From the NCBI GenBank assembly GCA_030681515.1, contig JAUXSE010000039.1, forward strand, positions 1 through 64,000: DNA of 64,000 bases. The letters are read 5' to 3'. This stretch comes from Geothrix sp. (GTDB taxonomy: Bacteria; Acidobacteriota; Holophagae; Holophagales; Holophagaceae). This document shows positions 1 to 7,474 of the stretch, one piece after another (the first letter of the stretch is position 1; the number at the start of each line of letters is the position of its first letter). The position numbers were made by a program, and so were the translations under genes. The notes under the pieces are model-generated. The model was not told the origin of the DNA. It ran no database searches and saw only the letters and a list, made by a program, of their open reading frames with translations.

Positions 1-119
1 CGGTCCCACTGTCGGGGGTTCGAGTCCAGGTCGTTCCAATATCCAAAGGCCCCGCAAGCGGGGCCTTTGGATATTGGGGCGGCTGAGGGGACTCGAACCC
101 CCGACACCTGGAATCACAA
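1..119. repeat. Left direct repeat of tRNA-His-associated island
   Basis: These 119 bases are identical to 4001-4119 and diverge at base 120 (g here, t at 4120). The copy may continue left of the window. Bases 75-119 are the 3' half of the tRNA-His gene on the minus strand (anticodon loop to CCA), without the 5' half, so this is not a functional tRNA. Bases 36-77 hold the 20-bp palindrome described at 4036-4077. The arrangement (intact tRNA at one end, displaced 3' half at the other) is the classic footprint of integration at a tRNA. No integrase is visible, so the recombinase is either left of the window or lost. Confidence 0.85.
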
Positions 120-272
120 GAAAGGTATCGAAGTTACTGGAGATAGTCGTGGTGCTGGTTTGCAAAGGGGTCTCTGGGGTCACCCCACACATACACCACA
201 GACTCGACCTGACCGACGCGACCACAAGGGTTTGATCCGCCTCATCCCGACACGGAGAGTCCTCTCGACCAC

Positions 273-486
273 CAAGGAGGCCATCGAAGCCCCATCTGAG
301 GCTGACGTAAGGACCCTTGGCCATGTGGCTGCTCAGGCTGTGGCCCAACATCTCCTTGGCCTGGGCGGCCAACCTGGGGTCCGAGAACGGGAACGCCGTC
401 CGCTGATAGCGGAGGAAGGTGTCCAGGATCTGCTTGGTGAAGATGATGGGTTCAGCGACAACAGGGACCCTTGGTTGGGTGGCTTC
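273..486 (-). pseudogene. Remnant of N-terminus of a DEAD/DEAH-type helicase
   Basis: In one minus-strand frame the stretch reads EPIIFTKQILDTFLRYQ, then TAFPFSDPRLAAQ, then KGPYVSLRWGF. From memory this pattern (xPIxFTxxxxxxFLRYQLTxYPFADPRL...LLKGPYVSLSRxF) is the N-terminal signature of large DUF1998/YprA-like helicases found in defence islands. There is no in-frame ATG, and homology stops after about 60 residues with no helicase motifs downstream, so only a fragment is left. It lies inside the tRNA-His island, upstream of another broken gene on the same strand. The family assignment is from recall of the consensus and has not been checked by a search. Confidence 0.4.
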
Positions 487-489
487 AGT

Positions 490-518
490 CGTGATTGACC
501 GTGATTGACCGTGATTGA
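490..518. repeat. Three tandem copies of a GTGATTGACC decamer
   Basis: The decamer gtgattgacc is repeated three times (last copy lacks its final base). A closely related string, GTGATGGAC[AG], recurs at 9357-9382 and inverted at 9542-9557. It sits just upstream of the helicase remnant on the minus strand. Confidence 0.7.
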
Positions 519-560
519 CGCCTCTAAGTCCTTGAAAAACATGACGGTGATCCTCTGGGA

Positions 561-1872
561 TTAGACAGGAGGTCCAATAAACCACTTGGTGCCTCTGGTT
601 CTGCCCACTGGATGAATAAGACCTTCTGTCTTCAGCTTTTGAAGCCAATCTTTTATGGTGCGCTCATGCAACCCCGGGAGCACCTGCTGAAGGTCTTCCA
701 GCTTTGCCCCGTCCTCGGAGTCCTTGAGATGCTGGAGAATAAGGGCCCGTTGAGCTGGGCGATCCAACCCCTTCAGGCGAGTGTATTTCCCCTTCTCGCC
801 AAGCAGGGTCATAAGCCGTCGAGACGGGAAGACCTTCCGCCCCATGTGTTCCAGGACACCCGTCTCGATCAGTTCCTGGATCCGGGGTCGGAGGGAGATC
901 GGGATGGCCTGACCTCGATAGGAGAGGTCGAGGATCAGCAGATGGTCCGTATCGAAGCTGTGCACCTGCTCCAAGCCGATGGCCTCTAACAAGCGGAGGA
1001 AGCGCACATCCTGAACCTGCCCATCAAGCGTAATGAAGACTTGGTAGTCGTCCGTGCCATCAAATCGTGGGCGCGGCTTTGACTCCAGGATGCAAGCCTC
1101 CAGGATGCGGTCAAAACCCTGGCCACTGCGCTCCACAAGGCCGCATCGACCAAGCGCCTCGGCCAGCCGTCGGTTACGTGGAGCTTGTTTGTGCAGGATG
1201 GTCTCGGGTGTGATGCCCGGCAGGAATCCCCCAGGGCTTTCAATACGGATGCGGCTGGGGTGTTGCCGCACGAACACGGACCCATGAAGCCGGTAGTCCC
1301 GGTGGGCGACGGCATTGAGGATGGCCTCGCGCACCGCACCCTCATTGAAGGTCGGCAACTGCTTCATGTAGAGGCCGTCCTGCCAGGACTGGAGGTCGTT
1401 GCGCTTGTTGACCAGCGCCCATAGGGGATCGAGGAACAACAGTGCTCCCTCTCGGAACTCCACCCGCTCCTGGGCAGGGCCCGGCGACTCCCCGGACCTG
1501 TATTCAAACACCAGTTCCGACTGACCCAGGAGACGGTTCAGGGCCTTGCGGGTGCCCAGCAGGATGAGGGCGGCGTAGGTGAGCTGCACACCATCGGCCA
1601 GCTCCGCATCCTCCAGCATCTGTGGCAGGTTCTGAGACAACCGCTTGGGGTCTCGGCTCTTCTCGGCCCACCGCTCCCGGAAGACCTGAATGGCGTCAGG
1701 GTGGAGATCCTCATGGGAAGGCGCCGCTGCCCACGATTATGCGTGGCTTCTTGTCGGTGACGCCGAGGATCAGGCGCCCGCCACCTTCGTTGGCCTTGGC
1801 CTCCTTGAACTCAAGGTGCTCATCCTCACAAGAGGTCATGAAGGCCAGGAGTTCAGCGTGGGTGAGGGGCAT
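561..1872 (-). pseudogene. Broken AlbA_2/Schlafen-like ATP-binding regulator
   Basis: The start MPLTHAELLAFMTSCEDEHL (ATG at 1872) and EFKEAK are typical of AlbA_2 (Schlafen-like) domain proteins annotated as ATP-dependent helicase or transcriptional regulator. The gene carries two lesions. An internal deletion near 1792 joins KEAKA to NEGGGRLILGVTD, removing the middle of the AlbA domain. A second deletion with frameshift leads to a stop at 1711-1713, after which the homologous frame resumes (DPEAI-like segment DPDAIQVFRERW) and is open to the TAA at 561-563. The distal 359 residues keep the RecG-like/HATPase_c_4 region (EAILNAVAHRDY, GGFLPGITPE, RSGQGFDRI) and a C-terminal winged helix. The distal part could still be translated from the ATG at 1640, but the intact family member needs the AlbA domain. 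These proteins often accompany Fic and defence genes on islands, as here. Confidence 0.75.
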
Positions 1873-2101
1873 AGGAGTCTCGAAGGTATTGGTTCAGTTC
1901 TGATTGATCAGGTTGAGGAGATCCTCAGATGTGTAGTTACGCATGACGAGAGCGGCGCGAACGTTCAATAAGCCACGATTATCTTTGGTTTGAGACTGTA
2001 AAAGTGGAAATCGACGACTCCCTCCCTCAATCCACTTCGGAGTCCTTTCCGGAGGGGGAACTCCCCACATGGGGGATGGATCAGGGATTCCCTGGTTACA
2101 A

Positions 2102-3262
2102 CTATTTCTCTGTCCCCTCAGACAGCACCTGCAAGACCCGATCATAGGCGAACAGCCGGTTCCGCTGGCCACCGGTGATCTCCCGGGCGATGCCCATCTC
2201 GGTCAGGGCCTTCAGGGCCTTGTTGACGGTAGCGGGGGAGAGGTTCACCGCGTCGCCGATGGCGGAGGCGGAGGCGATGGGCCGCCCCTGTAGGTAGTGG
2301 TGGACCTGTAGGACGGAGCCCGCGATCTTGCCGTTCGCCTGAATACGCTTCCGATCCTCGGCGAAGAGCTGGAGGAGCCGCTGAGCGGTTGTCACTGCGC
2401 TCTCTGATGTTTCGGTGACGCCCTGGAAGAAAAAGTCCAACCATGCCTCCCAGTCGCCCTCGATGCGGACCTTCTGAAGCAGCTCGTAGTAGGTCTCCCG
2501 GTGCTGCTTCAGGAAGAGGCTGAGGTAGAGGAGGGGTTCGCGAAGCACGCCTTCCACGCTGAGCAGCAAGGTGATGAGCAGGCGCCCCACGCGCCCGTTG
2601 CCGTCCAGGAAGGGGTGCAAGGTCTCGAACTGGACGTGGGCCAGGGCCGCCCGGGTGAGGGGATCGGCGATGGTGGCGTCCCCGTGCAGGAACGTCTCCC
2701 AGGTCCCCAGGCACTCGGGGAGTGCCTCGTGGGGGGGCGGGACGAACTTGGCGTTGCCGGGGCGGCTGCCACCGATCCAGTTCTGGCTCGTCCTGAACTC
2801 CCCGGGCTGCTTCCCGCTGCCCCGGCCCGAGGTGAGCAGCACCTCGTGGATCTCACGGATGAGACGAAGGCAAAAGGGGAAGCCCTCCTTGAGACGCTTC
2901 AACCCATGGTTCAGGGCGGCGACGTAGTTGGACACTTCCACCACGTCGTCGAGGGGGACCCCGGGGGCGTGCTGGTTCTCATAGGCCAGCAGGTCTGAGA
3001 GAGAGGACTGCGTCCCCTCGATCTGGCTGGAGAGCACGGCCTCCTTGCGGACGTAGCTGTAGAGGAAGAGGGCGGGGTCCGGCAGCATCGCGGTCACACC
3101 GTCCAGGCGACCGAGTGCCAGGGCGGCCCGCTGCTGGGCGGCCAGCAACCCAGGCGTCCACTGGATGGGAGGGTCTGGCGGCAGGGGGTTCGGGATGAAG
3201 GCTCGGACGCTCTCACCCTGGATCGTCTGGATGTCGTAGCGTCCGGTGATGTCCCGTTTCAT
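2102..3262 (-). CDS. Fic family adenylyltransferase with C-terminal winged helix
   Basis: 386 residues from ATG 3262 (an upstream extension to 3313 is possible but runs through the operator). Fic enzymes transfer AMP from ATP to protein hydroxyl groups. A Fic_N region covers about residues 1-100, with an inhibitory-helix motif S-x-x-x-E-G at 78-83 (SSQIEG), so the enzyme is probably self-inhibited (class II). The Fic core carries the complete catalytic motif H216-PFLDGNGRVGR-227. Residues ~310-386 form a small wHTH-like domain (SASAIGDAVNLSPATVNKAL), suggesting DNA binding and autoregulation. A perfect 12-bp inverted repeat lies directly upstream (3278-3302). It is the only intact gene of the tRNA-His island. 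No separate antitoxin gene is seen, consistent with an intramolecular inhibitory helix. The cellular target is unknown. Confidence 0.88.
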   Translation of the reverse strand: MKRDITGRYDIQTIQGESVRAFIPNPLPPDPPIQWTPGLLAAQQRAALALGRLDGVTAMLPDPALFLYSYVRKEAVLSSQIEGTQSSLSDLLAYENQHAPGVPLDDVVEVSNYVAALNHGLKRLKEGFPFCLRLIREIHEVLLTSGRGSGKQPGEFRTSQNWIGGSRPGNAKFVPPPHEALPECLGTWETFLHGDATIADPLTRAALAHVQFETLHPFLDGNGRVGRLLITLLLSVEGVLREPLLYLSLFLKQHRETYYELLQKVRIEGDWEAWLDFFFQGVTETSESAVTTAQRLLQLFAEDRKRIQANGKIAGSVLQVHHYLQGRPIASASAIGDAVNLSPATVNKALKALTEMGIAREITGGQRNRLFAYDRVLQVLSEGTEK

Positions 3263-3277
3263 GGCGCCCCCGGAAAG

Positions 3278-3302
3278 TAAAACAAGGATGATCCTTGTTT
3301 TA
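3278..3302. promoter_or_regulatory. Palindromic operator candidate upstream of fic
   Basis: A perfect inverted repeat: 12-bp arms (taaaacaaggat / atccttgtttta) around one central g, starting 16 bases before the fic ATG. A second, partial copy (aaaacaag, 7 bp, cctgttt) lies at about 3320-3340. The Fic protein's own winged helix is the obvious candidate ligand (inference). Confidence 0.6.
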
Positions 3303-3644
3303 GAAAAGTGCAATCAACTAAAACAAGACTTCACCCTGTTTCACATCCTGATGAGGGCAAAGGGTGCCCCCATGGCCCGGTTCGAACGCTTATCTACATC
3401 AGGTTGTGGATGTTGAAGATCAATACATTTTGTCCATGATGCATGGACGAATCGAAATCAATGGGCAGCTTCCTGCCTCACCCAAGGCCCCTTTCCCTCA
3501 CCCTAGCTGTTGACCTGGATCCGGAGGATGGGCTCGACCAAGTTGTGGCGCTCACTTGGGCGAGCCGGCCGCGACGTGGATTTCGGCGTGCTGGTGAAGA
3601 CCCGGGTGGCCTTCGTGGCCCTGAATGCAGCCCTGGTCGGATCG
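3303..3644. other. Non-coding stretch of the island
   Basis: No supported gene. It contains the second partial operator half-site near 3320 and a short inverted repeat gtccatg-atg-catggac at 3432-3448. Base composition shifts from moderate to very GC-rich towards the 108-bp repeats that begin at 3645. Confidence 0.5.
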
Positions 3645-4001
3645 GGTGACTCGCTCCTTCGGGAGTTGGGCTTGGTGGGGCAGGGTCACCCCCCGCGTCC
3701 GGCTGCGCCGTCCGCCGGTCCCGCTCCCGGCTGCGCCCCGCGCTGTCTCCGCGGTGACGCGCTTCTCCGGGAGTTTGGTTTGGTGGGGCAGGGTCACCCC
3801 CCGCGTCCGGCTGCGCCGTCCGCCGGTCACCCCCCGCGTCCGGCTGCGCCGTCCGCCGGTCCCGCGTCCGGCCGCGTCCGGCGCTGTCTCCGCGGTGACT
3901 CGCTCCTTCGGGAGTTTGGCTTGGTGGGGCAGGGTCACCCCCCGCGTCCGGCTGCGCCGTTCGCCGGTCCCGCTCCCGGCCCTCCCCCGGAGGGCCTCCG
4001 C
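3645..4001. repeat. Three 108-bp GC-rich tandem repeats
   Basis: Units start at 3645, 3753 and 3894 (each begins ggtgac[tg]cgc). The middle unit is 141 bp because a 33-bp block is duplicated inside it (3796-3828 and 3829-3861), so the true period is 108 bp. The third unit runs directly into the right island repeat at 4001. Each unit contains caccccccgcgtccggctgc followed by gccg[tc][tc]cgccggt. No open reading frame is convincingly conserved across units. Confidence 0.8.
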
Positions 4002-4119
4002 GGTCCCACTGTCGGGGGTTCGAGTCCAGGTCGTTCCAATATCCAAAGGCCCCGCAAGCGGGGCCTTTGGATATTGGGGCGGCTGAGGGGACTCGAACCC
4101 CCGACACCTGGAATCACAA
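4001..4119. repeat. Right direct repeat of tRNA-His island
   Basis: Identical to 1-119. It overlaps the 3' half of the intact tRNA-His gene (4075-4119) and the terminator palindrome. The identity break falls at the anticodon loop (4119/4120), a usual crossover position for tRNA-targeting integrases. The 74 bases beyond the CCA end are also identical between copies, longer than most tRNA att cores. Confidence 0.85.
4036..4077. terminator. 20-bp perfect palindrome shared by two convergent tRNA 3' ends
   Basis: Arms 4036-4055 and 4058-4077 are fully complementary with an AA centre. The outermost bases are CCA/TGG: the right TGG is the CCA of tRNA-His read on the minus strand, and the left CCA ends an imperfect plus-strand copy of the tRNA 3' end (4001-4038, tgtcgggggttcgagtcc conserved, acceptor part different). 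It could serve as a transcript terminator or processing stem. There is no T-run. Confidence 0.6.
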
Positions 4120-4152
4120 TCCAGTACTCTAACCAACTGAGCTACAGCCGCC
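4075..4152 (-). tRNA. tRNA-His (anticodon GTG), CCA encoded
   Basis: Read on the minus strand: G-1 at 4152, acceptor GCGGCTG pairing with CAGCCGC, D-arm GCTCAGTTGGTTAGAGT, anticodon arm CTGGA-TTGTGAT-TCCAG with GTG at 4117-4115, T-arm GGGGG-TTCGAGT-CCCCT, discriminator C73 and CCA encoded at 4077-4075. The encoded G-1 opposite C73 is the tRNA-His identity element, which settles the isotype. Its 3' half doubles as the island attachment site. Confidence 0.97.
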
Positions 4153-4260
4153 GTTGGACCATTCAGATTATCCTGGGCGGCTATGGAAGGCCAGCGGGAA
4201 CCTTCGGGGGACTGCGGTCATCGAAAGACATGCCGGGGAGCCGGTCGAGCGAGGGGTTTC

Positions 4261-5766
4261 ATGAATCGTCAGATGAAGCAGGTCCTGGGGTTGTCGGCTT
4301 TCGCGGCCGGGTGCATGGCGCTGGGGATGGGGCTCAGTCACGGCTGGAAGGCGGCGGCCCAGGAAGAAAGGCCAGTGGTGGTGGATGCGAAGGGCCTGGA
4401 CCGGCTGCCGCCCATCGCGGAGGTGGCCGAAAAACTGAATCCCACGGTGGTGGCCATCACCAACACCAGCTTCGTGAAGAACCGCCAGTTCCAGCACCCC
4501 CAGGTGGGGGGCCAGGACTTCTTCGACTTCTTCTTCGGCCCCGGCGGGCCCCAGCAGCGGCGCGCCCCCCGGGGCGGGGAGGACGAGCAGCGGGCCGTAT
4601 CGGGTGGCTCGGGCGTGGTCATCTCCCCCGGAGGCGAGATCCTCACGAACTACCACGTGATCGCCAGCATGGGGGGCGGGGAGAACACCCTTGAGGTGAA
4701 AACCAGCGACCTGAAGACCTACAAGGCCACGGTGCTGGGCAAGGACAAGGAACTGGATATCGCGCTCATCAAGATTGACGGGGCTCACCTGCCCTACGCC
4801 AAGCTGGGCGAAAGCGATTCGCTGCGCATCGGCGAATGGGTGGTGGCCATCGGCAATCCCTTCGGACTGGAGCACACCGTCACCCAGGGCATCATCAGCG
4901 CCAAGGGCCGAAAGCTGGATACGGGCGTCAGTTCCTTCCTGCAGACGGACGCCGCCATCAACCGCGGCAACTCCGGCGGCCCGCTGCTGAACCTCCGGGG
5001 CGAGGTGGTCGGCATCAACACCGCCATCAACCCCGCGGGGCAGAACATCGGCTTCGCCGTGCCCATCAGCCAGGTGAACCGCATCCTCAAGGATCTGCGC
5101 AGCGGCAAGCCCGTGAGCCGGGGTTACCTCGGGGTGGGCCCTGCACCCGAGCTGGATCAGGCCTACCAGGATGCCCTCGGCATCAAGGAAGGCGTGGTGG
5201 TCAGCACCGTGGAAAAGGGACAGGCCGCGGACAAGGCCGGGGTGCAGCGCCTGGATGTGATCACCGCGGTGGAAGGCCAGGCTGTGCGCAGCGCCGACGA
5301 GCTGGTGACGGCGGTGTCCAGCCGCCGGGCGGGCGAAACCCTGAAACTCACCATCTGGCGGGACGGGAAGACCCTCACGCTCACCGTCACCCTGGGCGAC
5401 CGCAAGGCCATCGAGGACCAGCGCCGCCGGGAGGCGGGCGAAGAACCCGAGGGGGACCCGGGTCAGAAGCCCCAGGGCGATCTGAAGAGCCTGAACCTGG
5501 AGAAGGCCTACGGATTTTCCGTGGAGCCCCTGGATCTCAAGAACCGCCTCAAGGGCGTGGTGGTGACCTCCGTGGATCCCCGCTCCCCCGCCGCGGAGCG
5601 CGGACTGGCCATCGGGATGATCATCACGGAGGTGGGCCGCCAGCCCGTGAACAACCTGGCCGAGTTCAACGCCCAGGTGAAGAAGGCCGGGGGCCGCACC
5701 CTGCTGCTCTACATCCAGTCGCCCAACGGAAGCCAAAAGGTCACCCTGGCCATTCCACCCCGTTGA
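4261..5766 (+). CDS. degP: HtrA/DegP-type periplasmic serine protease (two PDZ)
   Basis: 501 residues from ATG 4261, preceded by gaggg; an upstream start at 4183 lacks support. An N-terminal hydrophobic segment (residues ~8-24) is a signal or anchor, so the protein acts in the envelope, degrading or refolding misfolded proteins. The trypsin-like domain has the full triad: H132 (NYHVIA), D166 (ELDIALI) and S238 (NRGNSGGPL). PDZ1 covers roughly residues 280-380 and PDZ2 roughly 410-500, separated by a charged, Gly/Pro/Gln-rich linker. The loop after residue 85 is rich in Phe, Gly and Gln (FFDFFFGPGG), as in the LA loop of Do proteases. A strong hairpin terminator follows at 5796. degP versus degQ naming is not resolvable from sequence alone. 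Confidence 0.93.
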   Translation: MNRQMKQVLGLSAFAAGCMALGMGLSHGWKAAAQEERPVVVDAKGLDRLPPIAEVAEKLNPTVVAITNTSFVKNRQFQHPQVGGQDFFDFFFGPGGPQQRRAPRGGEDEQRAVSGGSGVVISPGGEILTNYHVIASMGGGENTLEVKTSDLKTYKATVLGKDKELDIALIKIDGAHLPYAKLGESDSLRIGEWVVAIGNPFGLEHTVTQGIISAKGRKLDTGVSSFLQTDAAINRGNSGGPLLNLRGEVVGINTAINPAGQNIGFAVPISQVNRILKDLRSGKPVSRGYLGVGPAPELDQAYQDALGIKEGVVVSTVEKGQAADKAGVQRLDVITAVEGQAVRSADELVTAVSSRRAGETLKLTIWRDGKTLTLTVTLGDRKAIEDQRRREAGEEPEGDPGQKPQGDLKSLNLEKAYGFSVEPLDLKNRLKGVVVTSVDPRSPAAERGLAIGMIITEVGRQPVNNLAEFNAQVKKAGGRTLLLYIQSPNGSQKVTLAIPPR

Positions 5767-5795
5767 GGGGCCGCTGGGGAGACAGGTTGTCGCGG

Positions 5796-5826
5796 ACGGA
5801 AGCCCCGGGAGTACCGGGGCTTCCGT
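5796..5826 (+). terminator. Hairpin terminator after htrA gene
   Basis: 13-bp perfect stem (acggaagccccgg / ccggggcttccgt) with loop gagta, followed by ccttccg. It separates the protease gene from the FrzS-like gene. Confidence 0.7.
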
Positions 5827-5870
5827 CCTTCCGCTAGACTCGAAGGTTCAACCAGGGCTAAGGATCAACC

Positions 5871-7469
5871 ATGGGCCAGCGCCTCCTCCTCGTGGACAGC
5901 GACCGGAGCTTCCTCAAGGAGCATCAGGTCAGCCTCGAAGCGGCCTTCGATCTCGAGGTGGCGGGAACGACGGACGGGGTGGTGTCGCGGCTGGAGAGCG
6001 GGGCCTTCGCCACGGTGTTCATCTGCGTGGAAGTGGCCGACAACAAGGGCTACGCCCTGTGTTCCACCCTTCGCAAGAACCCGAAGATTGACGGAGTGAA
6101 GATCGCCCTCATCAGCGCCAAGGCAACAGAGGAGGAGTACCGGCGCCACCAGAGCCTGAAGGGGCGGGCGGATCTCTACCTGTACAAGCCCATCGCGCCA
6201 AGCGCCCTGGTGGCGGCGCTCACCCCCCTGGTGCCGGGCCGGGCCCTGGATCCCGACAACCCGCTCGGGGAGCTGGTGGATACGGAACTGGGGGATGACT
6301 GGCTGGATGGCCTCAAGGGCGCCCTGGACGGTCCGGCCGCGGTCGCGGTCGCGGCCCCGGTTTTCGGAGCCCGGCCTGCTTCGCCGGTGCAGACCGCCCG
6401 CCTGGACGCCAAGGCCACCGCCCCCCCCGATACGAGCCGCATGACGCTCCTGGAGGAGCAGGTCTCGGCCCTCCACCAGGAATTGCGCGCCAAGGACCAG
6501 CTCCTTCGCGCGGCGGAGGCCGAAGCGCAGCAGATCCAGCGGCAGATGAACTCCGTGACCCTGAACCTGGATGAACTGGAGCGCAGCAACCGCGAGTCCG
6601 AAGCCCTGAAGGCGCGCCTCGCGGGAACCGAGGCCGCCCTTCGCGGACTGGAAGAGAACCGGGGACGCGAAGGGGAGAGCGTCGAGGCGCTCAAGGCCCA
6701 GCTGCGGGAGGCCCTCACCGAGCGCACGGAGCTGATCCAGCAGGTGGAGACGCTCAACCACCAGGTGGGGGAAAAGACCCAGCGGGCCATCGAGCTGCTC
6801 AAGGAGCGGGACCGCCTGCTGCACGAGACCCTCGATCTGGAGCCCTTCCAGGCGAAGGCCCGGGAACTGGAGCTGGCCCAGGAGCAGCTCAACACCACCA
6901 TCGAGGGGCTCGTCGGGCAGCAGGCCACCCTTGAGGGGCTCCACCAGGCGGCGCTGCTGGAGGTGGCCGGCACCAAGGAAAAGGCCCATACCTACCAGCT
7001 GGAGCTCGCGGGCGTGGAAGCCACCATGCGGGGCCAGGGCCGGGATCTGGCGGAACTGGGCGTCCAGCTCCGCCTGCGCGAGGCGGAACTGGAGGCCAGC
7101 CAGGCCCAGATCCTGGAACGGGATCAGCAGATTCTGGCGCGGCAGGAGATCATCCAGCAGCACCAGGATGAGATCACCCGCCTCACCGCCCAGTTGGCGG
7201 GGCTCCTTCAGGAGCTCGACGAGGCCAAGATCCAGCATGAAGGTGAACAGCTTGAACTGATGAACGGCCTGGATCAGAAAGAGGCCGAAATAGCCCGCCT
7301 GAACCAGGCACTGGCGGACCATCAGGAGGCCCAGGGCGCCCTGGAGCGCGAGAAACAGTCCCTCCACGGCCAGCTCTCCGAACACCGGGACCGCCTTCAG
7401 AATCTCGACGGCCTGCTCCAGGAGATCCAGGACAAGCTCCGCCGGGGTTCAGACCTGGCCCGGGGCTAG
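5871..7469 (+). CDS. FrzS-like pseudo-receiver plus long coiled-coil protein
   Basis: 532 residues. Residues 1-120 form a CheY-like fold: acidic pair D9/D11, hydrophobic strands, GY at 60-61 and the invariant K106 (YKPI). The phospho-acceptor position is Cys52 (FICVEV), so it should not be phosphorylated. This layout, including RADLYLYKPI close to the FrzS RADEYVAKPV pattern, recalls Myxococcus FrzS, a non-phosphorylated receiver joined to a coiled coil that acts in polar motility assembly. After an Ala/Pro linker (~145-190), residues ~190-525 are almost continuous heptads rich in E, Q, L and A (LEEQVSALHQELRAKDQLL). No membrane segment. The next gene begins five bases after its stop. Role in motility or polarity is inference from the family resemblance. 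Confidence 0.75.
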   Translation: MGQRLLLVDSDRSFLKEHQVSLEAAFDLEVAGTTDGVVSRLESGAFATVFICVEVADNKGYALCSTLRKNPKIDGVKIALISAKATEEEYRRHQSLKGRADLYLYKPIAPSALVAALTPLVPGRALDPDNPLGELVDTELGDDWLDGLKGALDGPAAVAVAAPVFGARPASPVQTARLDAKATAPPDTSRMTLLEEQVSALHQELRAKDQLLRAAEAEAQQIQRQMNSVTLNLDELERSNRESEALKARLAGTEAALRGLEENRGREGESVEALKAQLREALTERTELIQQVETLNHQVGEKTQRAIELLKERDRLLHETLDLEPFQAKARELELAQEQLNTTIEGLVGQQATLEGLHQAALLEVAGTKEKAHTYQLELAGVEATMRGQGRDLAELGVQLRLREAELEASQAQILERDQQILARQEIIQQHQDEITRLTAQLAGLLQELDEAKIQHEGEQLELMNGLDQKEAEIARLNQALADHQEAQGALEREKQSLHGQLSEHRDRLQNLDGLLQEIQDKLRRGSDLARG

Positions 7470-7474
7470 CCCCC

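Noticed and set aside
75-119. A second tRNA-His gene at the left end
   Set aside because: Only the 3' half is present; D-arm and 5' acceptor are missing.
3478-4136. Minus-strand repetitive Arg/Pro/Gly-rich frames over the same repeats
   Set aside because: Repeat-derived; the periodic protein has no recognisable fold and overlaps the tRNA.
3510-4694. Long plus-strand open frame through the 108-bp repeats into the protease gene
   Set aside because: It is created by the GC-rich tandem repeats and crosses the tRNA; no start site or domain supports it.
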